Assembly: GCF_005221325.1 (NCBI RefSeq) | Contig: NZ_CP039888.1 | Location: 2,885,439-2,949,438 of the forward strand | Length of the DNA stretch: 64,000 bases | Source of the DNA: Agrobacterium tumefaciens | Lineage (GTDB): Bacteria; Pseudomonadota; Alphaproteobacteria; Rhizobiales; Rhizobiaceae | Reading direction: 5' to 3' | Shown here: piece after piece, positions 46,142 through 55,769 of the stretch | Layout: each line of letters opens with the position of its first letter | Position numbering within the stretch: position 1 is the first letter of the stretch | The notes under the pieces: generated by a model | What the model was told of the DNA's origin: nothing | What the model saw: only the letters and a program-made list of their open reading frames with translations | Database searches by the model: none | Position numbers and translations under genes: made by a program

Positions 46142-46984
46142 ATGTACAAGACAAAACCCCTCGACCATCTGGTGCTGATCATTGGCGCGCTGTTCCTGAT
46201 ACTGCCCGTTGTCGTGGCATTCATGACATCCACCCATACGGCGGCGGAAATCCACCGCAGTGGTCTGACGATCGTGCCGGGTAATAACTTCGTGGAGACC
46301 TACGAGAAGGTCCTGACGCAGAAGGGCGGCTTCACCGGGCAGGTCACCGGTCTCAATATGGTGCTCAATTCGTTGATCCTCGGCATCGGTTTTGCTGTCG
46401 GCAAGATCGTCCTGTCGATGACGGCGGCCTATGCGATCGTCTATTTCCGGTTCCGGTTTGCGACGCTTGCCTTCTGGATCATTTTCACCACGCTGCTGCT
46501 GCCGCTCGAAGTGCGCATCATGCCGTCTTATGAGGTGATGAGCAAACTCGGCCTCCTGAATTCCTATACCGGCCTCATCGTGCCCCTTCTCGCCTCGGCC
46601 ACCGGCACCTTCTATTTCCGGCAGTTTTTCAAATCCGTTCCGGAGGAATTGCTGGAAGCCGCCCGCATTGATGGCGCGGGTCCGGTCAAGTTCTTCATCG
46701 ACATACTCATCCCGCTTTCGCGCACCATGATGGCGGCGATCTTCATCATCATGTTCGTTTATGGCTGGAACCAGTATCTCTGGCCCATGCTGATGACGAC
46801 GGACGAGAAGTTCTTCACCCTGATGCGCGGCATCAAGTCGATCCTGCAGGTCTGGGTCGGTTCGCAAATTCCCGATTACAACGAAGCTTTCGCGCTCGCC
46901 GTCCTGGCCATGCTGCCGCCGGTGCTGATCGTCGTCATCTTCCAGCGCTGGTTCATCAAGGGCCTGACCGAAAGCGATAAATAA
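46142..46984 (+). CDS. ugpE: sn-Glycerol-3-phosphate ABC transporter permease UgpE
   Basis: The second inner-membrane permease of the Ugp importer, 280 aa, with about six spans. The first span is [20 protein letters not shown]. The EAA loop is [21 protein letters not shown] chose ATG 46142 behind GAGGGAA. It starts 11 bp after ugpA and is followed 10 bp later by ugpC. Confidence 0.93.
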   Translation: MYKTKPLDHLVLIIGALFLILPVVVAFMTSTHTAAEIHRSGLTIVPGNNFVETYEKVLTQKGGFTGQVTGLNMVLNSLILGIGFAVGKIVLSMTAAYAIVYFRFRFATLAFWIIFTTLLLPLEVRIMPSYEVMSKLGLLNSYTGLIVPLLASATGTFYFRQFFKSVPEELLEAARIDGAGPVKFFIDILIPLSRTMMAAIFIIMFVYGWNQYLWPMLMTTDEKFFTLMRGIKSILQVWVGSQIPDYNEAFALAVLAMLPPVLIVVIFQRWFIKGLTESDK

Positions 46985-46994
46985 GGAGACCGAA

Positions 46995-48095
46995 ATGGCC
47001 GCGATAGAAATCAGTCAGGTCTGCAAGGATTACCATGGCGGCGTGCGCGCCGTGCATCACGTCGATATCGACATCCGGGACGGCGAGTTCATCGTTCTCG
47101 TCGGCCCCTCCGGCTGCGGCAAGTCCACGCTTCTGCGCATGGTCGCCGGCCTTGAGGATATCTCCGAGGGTACGGTGAAGATCGGCGATCGGGTCGTCAA
47201 CCAGACCGATCCGGCCGATCGCGATATCGCCATGGTATTCCAGAACTACGCGCTTTATCCGCATATGTCAGTGCGCGAGAACCTGGAATACGGGTTGAAG
47301 AACCGCAAGACAGCGAAGACGGAAATCGATGCGCGTGTGGCCGAAGCAGCGCGCATGCTGCAGCTCGAACCCTATCTGGACCGCAAGCCGCGCGCTCTTT
47401 CCGGCGGTCAGCGGCAGCGTGTCGCCATGGGGCGCGCCATCGTGCGCAAGCCTGCCGCCTTCCTGTTCGATGAGCCCCTGTCCAACCTCGATGCCAAGCT
47501 GCGTGTTTCCATGCGCGGTGAAATCAAGCGTCTGCAGAAGCGCCTTGGCACGACTTCCATCTATGTCACTCACGACCAGCTGGAGGCCATGACGCTGGCC
47601 GATCGTCTGGTCGTGCTGAATGGCGGTCGCATCGAACAGATCGGCGCGCCGCTCGATGTCTATCACACTCCTGCCTCCACCTTCGTCGCAAGCTTCATCG
47701 GCTCCCCCGCCATGAACCTGCTGAATGCCGAATTGCATGGTGATAGCCTCGCCATCGGCCCGTCGCTATTTGCGCTCAATGGTTTCGCGCCCGCCTCCGG
47801 GCCGGTGACGGTGGGCATGCGGGCGGAGGATTTCCGTCTCGCTGCGGCAGGTGAGCAGGGTTTTGCACTCCGGGTTGATTATACCGAGGAGCTGGGTTCC
47901 CAACGCCTCATCCACGGCGTGATCGGCGACCAGAACCTGACAATTGCTTTCCCGCCGGATGTCGATGTTCCCGCCGCGCTTTCGGTGACGATCGCGCCTG
48001 AAAAGCTGCATTTCTTCTCCAGCGAAACCGGCAAGCGCATTGCCGGCAAGGCGGAGCAGCTCGGTGTGCAGTCCGCTCAGCTGGCGACGGCCTGA
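46995..48095 (+). CDS. ugpC: sn-Glycerol-3-phosphate ABC transporter ATP-binding protein UgpC
   Basis: The ATPase subunit of the Ugp importer, 366 aa, of the MalK/UgpC type. Walker A is [12 protein letters not shown], the ABC signature [16 protein letters not shown], and Walker [16 protein letters not shown], with the switch His in VTHDQLEAM. The C-terminal TOBE domain covers about the last 120 residues. It closes the ugpBAEC operon, preceded by TAAGGAG. Confidence 0.95.
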   Translation: MAAIEISQVCKDYHGGVRAVHHVDIDIRDGEFIVLVGPSGCGKSTLLRMVAGLEDISEGTVKIGDRVVNQTDPADRDIAMVFQNYALYPHMSVRENLEYGLKNRKTAKTEIDARVAEAARMLQLEPYLDRKPRALSGGQRQRVAMGRAIVRKPAAFLFDEPLSNLDAKLRVSMRGEIKRLQKRLGTTSIYVTHDQLEAMTLADRLVVLNGGRIEQIGAPLDVYHTPASTFVASFIGSPAMNLLNAELHGDSLAIGPSLFALNGFAPASGPVTVGMRAEDFRLAAAGEQGFALRVDYTEELGSQRLIHGVIGDQNLTIAFPPDVDVPAALSVTIAPEKLHFFSSETGKRIAGKAEQLGVQSAQLATA

Positions 48096-48204
48096 GCACA
48101 TCGCCGAAATCGGCGCGATGACTAAAATTGCGCCTATTGTCAAAACCGCTTTGTTACGATCCCGATGATAGAAGACCTCCAATATTTCACGGGGGTTTTC
48201 TCAT

Positions 48205-48717
48205 ATGTCGTTCAAAATGATGTTCGCTGCGGCCGCAACCATGGCAATCCGCACGGTGCCGATATTGCCGGCCTATCTGCGCAGACGAAAAGACGAAACG
48301 GTCGTCAGCGCCTCCTGCACCGATCTGCGGCTTCAGCCGGCCCCCATCAATCCCGAATGGATCATCTCCGGCGCCCCTCTGGCCCGCGCGGCGGACCATT
48401 CCCGAAGTGGCGACCGTGCCTCCAGCACCGCCATGTGGGATTGCACGGCAGGCGAATTCCGCTGGTTCTTCGGCTGGGATGAAACCGTCTATATTCTGGA
48501 AGGCGAGGTGCATGTGACCGCCGAAGACGGTTCGGTCAGCATCCTCCGGGTCGGGGACGTCGCCTATTTCCCGGCTGGAACATGGGCCACCTGGCGGGTG
48601 GACGATTATGTTCGCAAGGTCGCCTTCATGCGCCGTCCTTTCCCCACTGCACTGGCTTTCGCCTATCGCGTCAAGAACAAGCTGTTTGCCGGCCGCTCCT
48701 ACAAGCTCGCGGCCTGA
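48205..48717 (+). CDS. Cupin-domain protein, 170 aa
   Basis: A small protein with one cupin beta-barrel in its C-terminal half (WFFGWDETVYILEGEVHVTA, then LRVGDVAYFPAGTWATWRVD). Only partial metal ligands of the two cupin motifs are visible: Glu of ILEGEVHVT is present, but some usual His positions are not. The N-terminal 40 residues are basic and may be a membrane segment (MFAAAATMAIRTVPILPAYL). It lies 109 bp after ugpC and probably has its own promoter. Function unknown. Confidence 0.82.
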   Translation: MSFKMMFAAAATMAIRTVPILPAYLRRRKDETVVSASCTDLRLQPAPINPEWIISGAPLARAADHSRSGDRASSTAMWDCTAGEFRWFFGWDETVYILEGEVHVTAEDGSVSILRVGDVAYFPAGTWATWRVDDYVRKVAFMRRPFPTALAFAYRVKNKLFAGRSYKLAA

Positions 48718-48961
48718 ACCCTGTTTTTACCTCCGGCCGGCGGGTCTGCGCGGCTCCGCCGGCGGAATTGTGAAGGTTCAATAAAACTCACACGAACCAC
48801 CGCTTGCAGCAGTTGCCTTTGAACGGTCGCTGCCCTACATCTTCAGGGTTTTCTGAAGCATTTCCGGGGTCTTTTCCGGTCCTGCCGGGAAGCTTGAAAA
48901 GACGGAGCAATGGGCAGGGCGGACCAGCGAAGCGTCCGCATGCTGCAAGAGGAACATGTGC
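48718..48961. other. Non-coding interval before gshB with stem-loop
   Basis: No gene is visible. CCGGCGG (48737-48743) and CCGCCGG (48756-48762) form a 7-bp stem just past the cupin stop, without a T-run. The rest should contain the gshB promoter. Confidence 0.5.
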
Positions 48962-49921
48962 ATGGCGAAGATCAAGAACGTCGCGATCCAGATGGATCAT
49001 GTCTCCGGCATCAATATTGCCGGCGACTCCACCTTCGCCATGAGCCTTGAGGCGCAGGCGCGCGGATACCGGCTGTTCCATTATACGCCCGAGCGCCTTT
49101 CCATGCGTGATGGCAAGATTTACGCAACCGTCGAGCAGATGGAACTGCGCGACATCAAGGGCGACCATTTCTCGCTGTCGGAGCCGGAGCGGGTCGATCT
49201 TTCGACCATGGATGTCATCCATCTGCGTCAGGATCCACCTTTTGATATGGCCTATATCACTTCTACCCATCTGCTGGAGCGTATTCATCCCAAGACGCTG
49301 GTGGTCAATGATCCCGCCTGGGTGCGCAATTCGCCGGAGAAGATCTTCGTCACGGAATTCGCCGATCTGATGCCGAAGACGCTGATCACCAAGGACGTGT
49401 CTGAGATCGCCCGCTTCCGCAATGAGATGGGTGATATCATCCTCAAGCCGCTTTACGGCAATGGCGGCGCGGGCGTCTTCCATTCGGCGCGTGACGACCG
49501 CAATTTCTCTTCCCTGCTGGAAATGTTCGGCCAGATGTTCCGCGAACCCTATATCGCCCAGGAATACCTGCCTGACGTCCGCAAGGGCGACAAGCGTATC
49601 CTGCTGGTGGATGGCGAGCCGGTGGGCGCGATCAACCGCGTGCCGGCGGAAAACGACGCCCGCTCCAACATGCATGCCGGTGGCCGGCCGGAGCCGACGG
49701 AACTGACGGCGCGGGAAAAGGAAATCTGCCGCCGCATCGGTCCCGCCCTCCGCGAGCGTGGTTTCCTCTTCGTCGGTATCGATGTGATTGGCGATTATCT
49801 GACGGAAATCAACGTCACCTCACCGACCGGCATTCGTGAAGTGCGCAAATTCGGCGGCGCCGATGTGGCGAGCCTGCTGTGGGACGCGATCGAGAAAAAA
49901 CGCGACACTCAGGATTTCTGA
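48962..49921 (+). CDS. gshB: Glutathione synthetase
   Basis: An ATP-grasp enzyme that joins gamma-glutamylcysteine and glycine to make glutathione. The 319-aa length is normal. Motifs seen are [14 protein letters not shown] (ATP-binding loop), [16 protein letters not shown] and [17 protein letters not shown] at the C-terminal active site. I chose ATG 48962 because AGAGGA lies about 8 bases upstream; ATG 48956 would leave too short a spacing. In many rhizobia it follows rsmI and yraN directly; here the ugp block intervenes. Confidence 0.95.
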   Translation: MAKIKNVAIQMDHVSGINIAGDSTFAMSLEAQARGYRLFHYTPERLSMRDGKIYATVEQMELRDIKGDHFSLSEPERVDLSTMDVIHLRQDPPFDMAYITSTHLLERIHPKTLVVNDPAWVRNSPEKIFVTEFADLMPKTLITKDVSEIARFRNEMGDIILKPLYGNGGAGVFHSARDDRNFSSLLEMFGQMFREPYIAQEYLPDVRKGDKRILLVDGEPVGAINRVPAENDARSNMHAGGRPEPTELTAREKEICRRIGPALRERGFLFVGIDVIGDYLTEINVTSPTGIREVRKFGGADVASLLWDAIEKKRDTQDF

Positions 49922-49996
49922 AGCGATTTCAATCGCTCCCGGTTTGTTCCATGCGTACAACTCGATACAACTAAAATACATCGCCTGCGAGAAATT

Positions 49997-50011
49997 GTTC
50001 TCTAGGTGTTC
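49997..50011 (+). promoter_or_regulatory. LexA (SOS) box upstream of comM
   Basis: GTTC (49997-50000), seven bases, then GTTC (50008-50011) matches the alphaproteobacterial LexA direct-repeat operator GTTC-N7-GTTC exactly. It lies 94 bp upstream of the comM start, so SOS induction of comM is likely. Confidence 0.75.
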
Positions 50012-50104
50012 TTGTTTTATTCTTTGCTCTGTGGCACGTTGCTTGCGGGTGGTCGCCATGGAACATGAAGTTCCGATGATGCGGCCGGTTTGCGGGGGCA
50101 GGCC

Positions 50105-51637
50105 ATGGTGGCACGGGTCAATACGGTCGCATTTCAGGGCATAGAGGGCGTGCCCGTTGAGGTGCAGGTCATGGTCGCGCCCGGAAAGATCGGCATCCAG
50201 ATTGTCGGCCTGCCGGACAAGGCGGTGGCTGAAAGCCGCGAGCGCGTGCAGGCCGCCCTGCATGCCTCGGGTCTGGCCTTGCCGGCTAAAAAAGTCACCG
50301 TCAATCTGGCTCCTGCCGATCTGCCCAAGGAAGGATCGCATTTCGATCTTCCCATTGCTCTTGGTCTCATGGCTGCTCTGGGCGCCATACCGGCGGAAGC
50401 GCTCAGCCAATATGTGGTTCTCGGCGAACTCAATCTCGATGGTACGATCGGCATGGTTTCGGGTGCGCTGCCGGCGGCCATCGGCGCCAATGCGCTTGGC
50501 AAGGGCTTGATCTGCCCGGCTGAAAGCGGGCCCGAAGCTGCCTGGGCCGGCGCCGGCATCGATATTCTCGCGCCGCGCAGCCTCATTGCGCTCGCCAATC
50601 ATTTTCGCGGCACCCAGCTTCTGTCACGCCCCTCACCCGCCATCCGCGCCAATCCGGTCAATCTGCCGGATCTGTCCGATATCAAGGGACAGGAAAGCGC
50701 GCGGCGCGCTTTGGAGGTAGCGGCTGCCGGGGGCCATAATCTGCTGATGGTCGGGCCGCCCGGTTCGGGCAAGTCCATGCTCGCCTCCCGCTTGCCTTCC
50801 ATCCTGCCGCCGCTGGGGGTGGCGGAACTGCTGGAAGTGTCGATGGTGCATTCCATCGCCGGCCAATTATCGGGCGGTAAGCTCTCGGACCGCAGACCGT
50901 TCCGCACGCCGCACCATTCCGCCACCATGGCGGCGCTGATCGGCGGTGGGTTGCGCGCCAGACCGGGTGAGGCCTCGCTTGCCCATCACGGCGTCCTGTT
51001 TCTGGATGAATTCCCGGAATTTTCGCCGCAGGTGCTGGATGCGCTGCGCCAGCCGCTGGAAACCGGCGAATGTATCATCGCAAGGGCCAATCATCGCGTC
51101 AGCTATCCCGCAGAAATCCAACTTGTTGCGGCCATGAACCCTTGCCGCTGTGGCATGGCAGGAGAGCCGGGCTTCACCTGTGCCAGAGGTACGCGTTGTG
51201 TGACTGATTATCAGGCCCGCATTTCCGGTCCGCTGCTGGATCGCATCGATATTCGCATCGACGTTCCCGCCGTTTCCGCTACCGATCTCATCCGACCCGT
51301 CGTATCCGAGCCGAGTGCAGTGGTTGCCGCCCGTGTCGCCCAGGCGCGACTTGCGCAGCAGGAGCGCTATGCGGCGGCGGGGTTCCCGTCCCTCCGCACC
51401 AATGCCCGCTGCACAACGGCGCTTATCGAAAAATATGCCGAACCGGATGCATCCGGGCTGCAATTGCTGCGCGACGCCGCCGAGCGGCTGAAGTTTTCCG
51501 CACGCGGTTATCATCGCATTCTCAAGGTTGCCCGCACGCTCGCCGATCTGGACGGCAAGCAGACGGTTGGCCGTATTCATGTGGCGGAAGCCGTGTCCTA
51601 CCGGATCGCGGGGGAAAGGTTGACGGCCGCGGCCTAG
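50105..51637 (+). CDS. comM: ComM/YifB-family Mg-chelatase-like AAA+ ATPase, 510 aa
   Basis: A hexameric AAA+ helicase that in other bacteria promotes branch migration during transformation and recombination. An N-terminal Lon-like fold domain (about residues 1-190) precedes the Mg-chelatase-type ATPase. Walker A is MVGPPGSGKSMLASRLP, Walker B LFLDEFPEFS, and a Cys-rich segment, NPCRCGMAGEPGFTCARG, is typical. I chose ATG 50105. A LexA box lies upstream. Confidence 0.94.
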   Translation: MVARVNTVAFQGIEGVPVEVQVMVAPGKIGIQIVGLPDKAVAESRERVQAALHASGLALPAKKVTVNLAPADLPKEGSHFDLPIALGLMAALGAIPAEALSQYVVLGELNLDGTIGMVSGALPAAIGANALGKGLICPAESGPEAAWAGAGIDILAPRSLIALANHFRGTQLLSRPSPAIRANPVNLPDLSDIKGQESARRALEVAAAGGHNLLMVGPPGSGKSMLASRLPSILPPLGVAELLEVSMVHSIAGQLSGGKLSDRRPFRTPHHSATMAALIGGGLRARPGEASLAHHGVLFLDEFPEFSPQVLDALRQPLETGECIIARANHRVSYPAEIQLVAAMNPCRCGMAGEPGFTCARGTRCVTDYQARISGPLLDRIDIRIDVPAVSATDLIRPVVSEPSAVVAARVAQARLAQQERYAAAGFPSLRTNARCTTALIEKYAEPDASGLQLLRDAAERLKFSARGYHRILKVARTLADLDGKQTVGRIHVAEAVSYRIAGERLTAAA

Positions 51638-51663
51638 AGGCTTGCCCTTCGGGTCTTACCCGC

Positions 51664-51702
51664 AAAAAGCGATGTGCCGCCAGCGGGGCGGGCGGCACAT
51701 CG
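51664..51702 (-). terminator. Intrinsic terminator after cysK
   Basis: CGATGTGCCGCC (51670-51681) and GGCGGCACATCG (51691-51702) form a perfect 12-bp stem with a 9-base loop. On the minus strand CTTTTT follows. It ends cysK transcription about 48 bp past the stop. Confidence 0.9.
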
Positions 51703-51749
51703 GGATATCGGTTAATTGGGCGCAACCGCGCCGCGCTCGACAAAGTAAC

Positions 51750-52718
51750 TTAAAGCCCAAGTCCTTCGAAAAGCGCGGTCGAAAGATAGCGTTCCGCGAA
51801 GGAGGGAATAATGACGACGATGTTCTTGCCGGCATTTTCCTCACGCGCGCCAACCTTGATGGCCGCCGCCAGTGCCGCACCCGAGGAGATGCCGACCGGC
51901 ACGCCTTCGAGCCGTGCCGCCAGACGCGCGATTTCAAACGCCTCGTCATTGGTCACGGTGACGATCTCGTCATAGACACCGGTGTCGAGGATGGCGGGTG
52001 CAAAGCCGGCGCCGATGCCCTGAATTTTGTGCGGGCCGGGATTGCCGCCGGAAAGAACCGGGCTGTCGGCGGGCTCGACCGCGATCACCTTCACTTCGGG
52101 CTTGCGGGATTTCAGAACCTGACCTGTGCCGGTAATCGTGCCGCCGGTTCCGATGCCGGAAACGAGGATATCGACCGTGCCGTCGGTGTCGTTCCAGATT
52201 TCTTCCGCCGTTGTCCTGCGGTGAATATCCGGATTGGCAGGGTTCTCGAATTGCTGGGGAATGATGGCGTCGGGCAGGGTCTCTGCCAGTTCCTGCGCCT
52301 TGGCGATGGCGCCCTTCATGCCCTTCGGGCCTTCGGTCAGTACCAGTTCGGCACCCAGCAGCGCCAGCATCTTCCTGCGTTCAACCGACATGGTTTCCGG
52401 CATGGTGAGGATCAGCTTGTAACCTTTGGCGGCGGCGGCGAAGGCGAGCGCGATGCCCGTATTGCCCGAGGTCGGCTCCACCAGCGTGGTCCTGCCGGGG
52501 GTAATCTTTCCTTGCGCCTCGAGTGCTTCGATCATGGCAACGCCAATGCGGTCCTTCACGGAAGCGATGGGGTTGAAGAACTCCAGCTTGGCGAGCAGGT
52601 TGGCCTTCACGCCCTTTTCCTTTGCCAGCTTGTCGAGCCGCACGATCGGGGTATCGCCGATTGTTTCCGTGATCGAGGAATAGACGCGTCCGCGTCCGGG
52701 CTTTCTGGCTTCGGGCAT
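51750..52718 (-). CDS. cysK: Cysteine synthase A (O-acetylserine sulfhydrylase)
   Basis: A PLP enzyme making cysteine from O-acetylserine and sulfide. The 322-aa fold II protein has the PLP lysine in [17 protein letters not shown] and the substrate loop [13 protein letters not shown]. The glycine-rich phosphate loop is [14 protein letters not shown] chose ATG 52718, preceded by GGAGAG. Two short dyads (AGCTT-CCGC-AAGCT at 52771-52784 and CGAACGTTCG at 52787-52796) lie in its promoter region. Confidence 0.95.
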   Translation of the reverse strand: MPEARKPGRGRVYSSITETIGDTPIVRLDKLAKEKGVKANLLAKLEFFNPIASVKDRIGVAMIEALEAQGKITPGRTTLVEPTSGNTGIALAFAAAAKGYKLILTMPETMSVERRKMLALLGAELVLTEGPKGMKGAIAKAQELAETLPDAIIPQQFENPANPDIHRRTTAEEIWNDTDGTVDILVSGIGTGGTITGTGQVLKSRKPEVKVIAVEPADSPVLSGGNPGPHKIQGIGAGFAPAILDTGVYDEIVTVTNDEAFEIARLAARLEGVPVGISSGAALAAAIKVGAREENAGKNIVVIIPSFAERYLSTALFEGLGL

Positions 52719-52859
52719 GATGCTCTCCTGTGAAACTACCGCAAGAAGTGAGCGGCAGAATAGGAGCAATAGCTTCCGCAAGCTAGCGAACGTTCGTCCT
52801 AATATCTCTGAATTGCGGGAATAATTTCACGATAAATCGCACAAATGCACGAATTTGTT

Positions 52860-53477
52860 TTACGTGCTGCGGATTGCGATCATAGTCGCCGTTCCGGCCA
52901 GAATGGCGGCCGCCGTACGGTTGAGGATCGTCAAGGCGCTCGGCCGTTTCAACAGGTTGCGCGCCTTGGCCGCAAGCAGAATGTAAGGCAGGAGAACAGC
53001 CATCAGCACAACGAAGGTGAGGGCAAGAAGTGTCGCATATTCCGATGGTCCGATCATGCGGATATCGATCAGCGTCGGCACCAGCGCTACATAAAACAGC
53101 ATGGTTTTTGGATTGCCGAGCGTAATCAAAAGGCCGGACAGGAAAGACATGGAGATGCTGGAGCTTTTTTTGGCCTTCAGATCCTGCGGCAGCAGACCGG
53201 CGGTCCAGAGCTTCCAGGCGATATAGAGCAGATAGGCCGCGCCGGCGAATTTCAGGACCATGAAGGCTTCCTGAAAGGTCTGCGCCACAAAGGCGAGCCC
53301 CAAAATCACGGCGGTGAGGTAGATCATGTCGCCCAGTATCAAACCGAGGCCCATGAAGAAGGTTTCGCGAAAGCCCGAGCCGAGTGCCCGCGCCACAATC
53401 GCCGTCATGCCTGGACCGGGAATGGCCGCGGCGATGAAAAGGGCGGTGGCGTAGGCAAGAATGGTCGTCAGCGTCAT
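52860..53477 (-). CDS. LysE-family exporter, 205 aa
   Basis: An inner-membrane exporter of the LysE/RhtB superfamily. The N-terminal motif AIPGPGMTAIVARALGSGF is the family signature (G-P-G-P/M), followed by a second span, GLILGDMIYLTAVILGLAF. About six spans are predicted. The ATG 53477 follows a weak GGGA; the frame extends upstream to 53528. The exported compound (an amino acid or homoserine lactone analogue) is unknown. It lies between cysK and dut without evident linkage. Confidence 0.9.
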   Translation of the reverse strand: MTLTTILAYATALFIAAAIPGPGMTAIVARALGSGFRETFFMGLGLILGDMIYLTAVILGLAFVAQTFQEAFMVLKFAGAAYLLYIAWKLWTAGLLPQDLKAKKSSSISMSFLSGLLITLGNPKTMLFYVALVPTLIDIRMIGPSEYATLLALTFVVLMAVLLPYILLAAKARNLLKRPSALTILNRTAAAILAGTATMIAIRST

Positions 53478-53555
53478 GATCGTATTCCCAGAAAATCCGC
53501 TGAATCCATAGCGAAATTGCCGGATCAAAACAATCGGATCATGCGGGCTTGCAGA

Positions 53556-54026
53556 TTAAAGCCCCGTCGAACCGAAACCACCGGTGCCGCGCGCGGTTTC
53601 CGAAGTTTCCGTCACCTCGAGAACGGTCACCTGCGTCACCGGCGCGATCACCATTTGCGCGATGCGCATGCCGCGCTCAATGGTGAAATCATCCTGCCCC
53701 AGATTGGCGAGAATGACCTTCACCTCGCCGCGATAGTCGCTGTCCACCGTGCCAGGGGAATTGAGGCAGGTGATGCCGTTCTTGATGGCGAGGCCGGAGC
53801 GGGGGCGGATCTGCGCCTCATAGCCTTGCGGAACCTCGAAAACGAAACCGGTCGGCACCAGCGCCCGTTCGCCCGGCTGCAAAGTCAGCGGTTCACCTGC
53901 GAGCACCGCAGCGCGCAGGTCCATGCCGGCGGCGCCGCCGGTTTCATAAGAGGGCAGATCGAGGCCAGCGCCATGGGCAAGGCGGACGAGGCGAAGAGGG
54001 GGGCGATTGTCGTTTTGAATGGTCAT
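53556..54026 (-). CDS. dut: Deoxyuridine 5'-triphosphate nucleotidohydrolase
   Basis: Trimeric dUTPase that converts dUTP to dUMP, keeping uracil out of DNA. All five motifs are visible in order: [38 protein letters not shown] (catalytic Asp), [13 protein letters not shown] and the C-terminal [11 protein letters not shown] that closes over the nucleotide. The 156-aa length is standard. It is divergent from prfC. Confidence 0.96.
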   Translation of the reverse strand: MTIQNDNRPPLRLVRLAHGAGLDLPSYETGGAAGMDLRAAVLAGEPLTLQPGERALVPTGFVFEVPQGYEAQIRPRSGLAIKNGITCLNSPGTVDSDYRGEVKVILANLGQDDFTIERGMRIAQMVIAPVTQVTVLEVTETSETARGTGGFGSTGL

Positions 54027-54115
54027 GCGGCATTAGTTTGCCGAGATCGCGGCGAGGTCAATTGCAAATGCGGGCCTGAACCGCTAGATAGCCCGCAATT
54101 CACAGGATTTGTCAG

Positions 54116-55699
54116 ATGGCCGAAACACTTGCCGAGGCGGTCTCCCGCCGCCGCACCTTTGCTATTATCGCGCACCCGGATGCGGGTAAGACCACGCTTA
54201 CCGAAAAGCTGCTGCTGTTCGGCGGAGCGATCCAGCTTGCCGGCGAGGTGAAGGCGAAGAAGGACCGCATCCAGACCCGTTCGGACTGGATGAAGATCGA
54301 GCGTGAACGCGGCATTTCGGTCGTCACCTCGGTCATGACCTTCGAATATAACGATCGGGTCTTCAACATTCTCGATACGCCCGGCCACGAAGACTTCGCC
54401 GACGATACCTATCGCACCCTGACGGCGGTGGATGCGGCGATCATGGTCATCGATGCTGCCAAGGGCATCGAGCCGCGCACGCTGAAGCTTTTCGAAGTCT
54501 GCCGCATGCGCGATATTCCGATCATCACCTTCATCAATAAAATGGACCGTGAAAGCCGCGACCCATTCGAGATATTGGATGAGGTCGAGGAAAAGTTGGC
54601 GCTCGATACCGCGCCGATCACCTGGCCGGTCGGTCGGGCGAAGAGCTTCTGTGGCGCTTATAATCTCGCCGAAAACACCTTTCGCGGCAATGATACGCAG
54701 GTGGAAGGCCTTTCGGTCAACGGCCCGCAGGCAGTTGCCGACCGTTTGCCGGAAAACGAACGCAAGGTTTTTGTCGAGGAGACGGAACTGGCGCTGGAAG
54801 CCTGCCGTCCCTTTGACCGCCAGGCTTTTCTCGAAGGCCATATGACGCCGGTGTTTTTTGGTTCGGCGCTGCGCAATTTCGGTGTGCGTGACCTCATCAA
54901 TGCGCTTGGCGATTTCGCACCGCCGCCGCGCGATCAGGTGGCGGATACCCGCACCGTGCATGCGGCCGAAGACAAGATGACGGCCTTCGTCTTCAAGATT
55001 CAGGCCAATATGGACCCGAACCACCGCGACCGCATCGCTTTCGCCCGTATCTGCTCCGGCAAGCTGGAGCGCGGCATGAAAGCGCGCCTGGCACGCACCG
55101 GCAAGCTGATGGGGCTCACCGCGCCGCAATTTTTCTTCGCCTCGCAGCGCCAGCTGGCCGATACCGCCTTTGCGGGCGATGTGGTGGGCATTCCCAACCA
55201 CGGCACGCTGCGCATCGGTGATACGCTGACCGAGGGTGAAAACCTCGTCTTTCAGGGTGTACCGAACTTCTCGCCGGAAATCCTGCGCCGCGTGCGACTA
55301 GAGGACGCCATGAAGGCGAAGAAGCTGAAGGAAGCCCTGCAGCAGATGGCGGAAGAGGGCGTCGTGCAGCTTTTCTCGCCGGAAGACGGCTCGCCGGCCA
55401 TCGTCGGCGTCGTCGGCGCGCTGCAGCTCGACGTGTTGAAGGAACGGCTGATGGGCGAATACGGCCTGCCGGTCTCCTTCGAAATGTCGCGCTTTTCGGT
55501 TTGCCGCTGGATTTCTTCCGATCAGCCGGCGGAAATGGACAAGTTCCTCAACGTCAAGCGCGGTGATATCGCCCGCGATCTCGATGGCGATCCGGTGTTT
55601 CTGGCGCAGGACGCGTTCTCGCTGCGTTATGAATCCGAGCGTTTTCCAGCGATCAAGATGGTCGCGATCAAGGAATATCATGTAGCCAAGGCGGCGTGA
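54116..55699 (+). CDS. prfC: Peptide chain release factor 3
   Basis: A translational GTPase that recycles RF1/RF2 after termination. The 527-aa length is standard. G motifs are G1 AHPDAGKTTLTEKL, G2 and switch RERGISVVTSVM, G3 DTPGHEDFADDTYRTL and G4 FINKMDRE. Domain II and the RF3-specific C-terminal domain follow. The ATG 54116 is 89 bp from divergent dut. Confidence 0.96.
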   Translation: MAETLAEAVSRRRTFAIIAHPDAGKTTLTEKLLLFGGAIQLAGEVKAKKDRIQTRSDWMKIERERGISVVTSVMTFEYNDRVFNILDTPGHEDFADDTYRTLTAVDAAIMVIDAAKGIEPRTLKLFEVCRMRDIPIITFINKMDRESRDPFEILDEVEEKLALDTAPITWPVGRAKSFCGAYNLAENTFRGNDTQVEGLSVNGPQAVADRLPENERKVFVEETELALEACRPFDRQAFLEGHMTPVFFGSALRNFGVRDLINALGDFAPPPRDQVADTRTVHAAEDKMTAFVFKIQANMDPNHRDRIAFARICSGKLERGMKARLARTGKLMGLTAPQFFFASQRQLADTAFAGDVVGIPNHGTLRIGDTLTEGENLVFQGVPNFSPEILRRVRLEDAMKAKKLKEALQQMAEEGVVQLFSPEDGSPAIVGVVGALQLDVLKERLMGEYGLPVSFEMSRFSVCRWISSDQPAEMDKFLNVKRGDIARDLDGDPVFLAQDAFSLRYESERFPAIKMVAIKEYHVAKAA

Positions 55700-55769
55700 C
55701 GTCAGCCGGATTGCACTTTGTATGCCAAGGGCTTAGTTTCCGGGTGAAACGGGAAACTGGTCCGGCATC

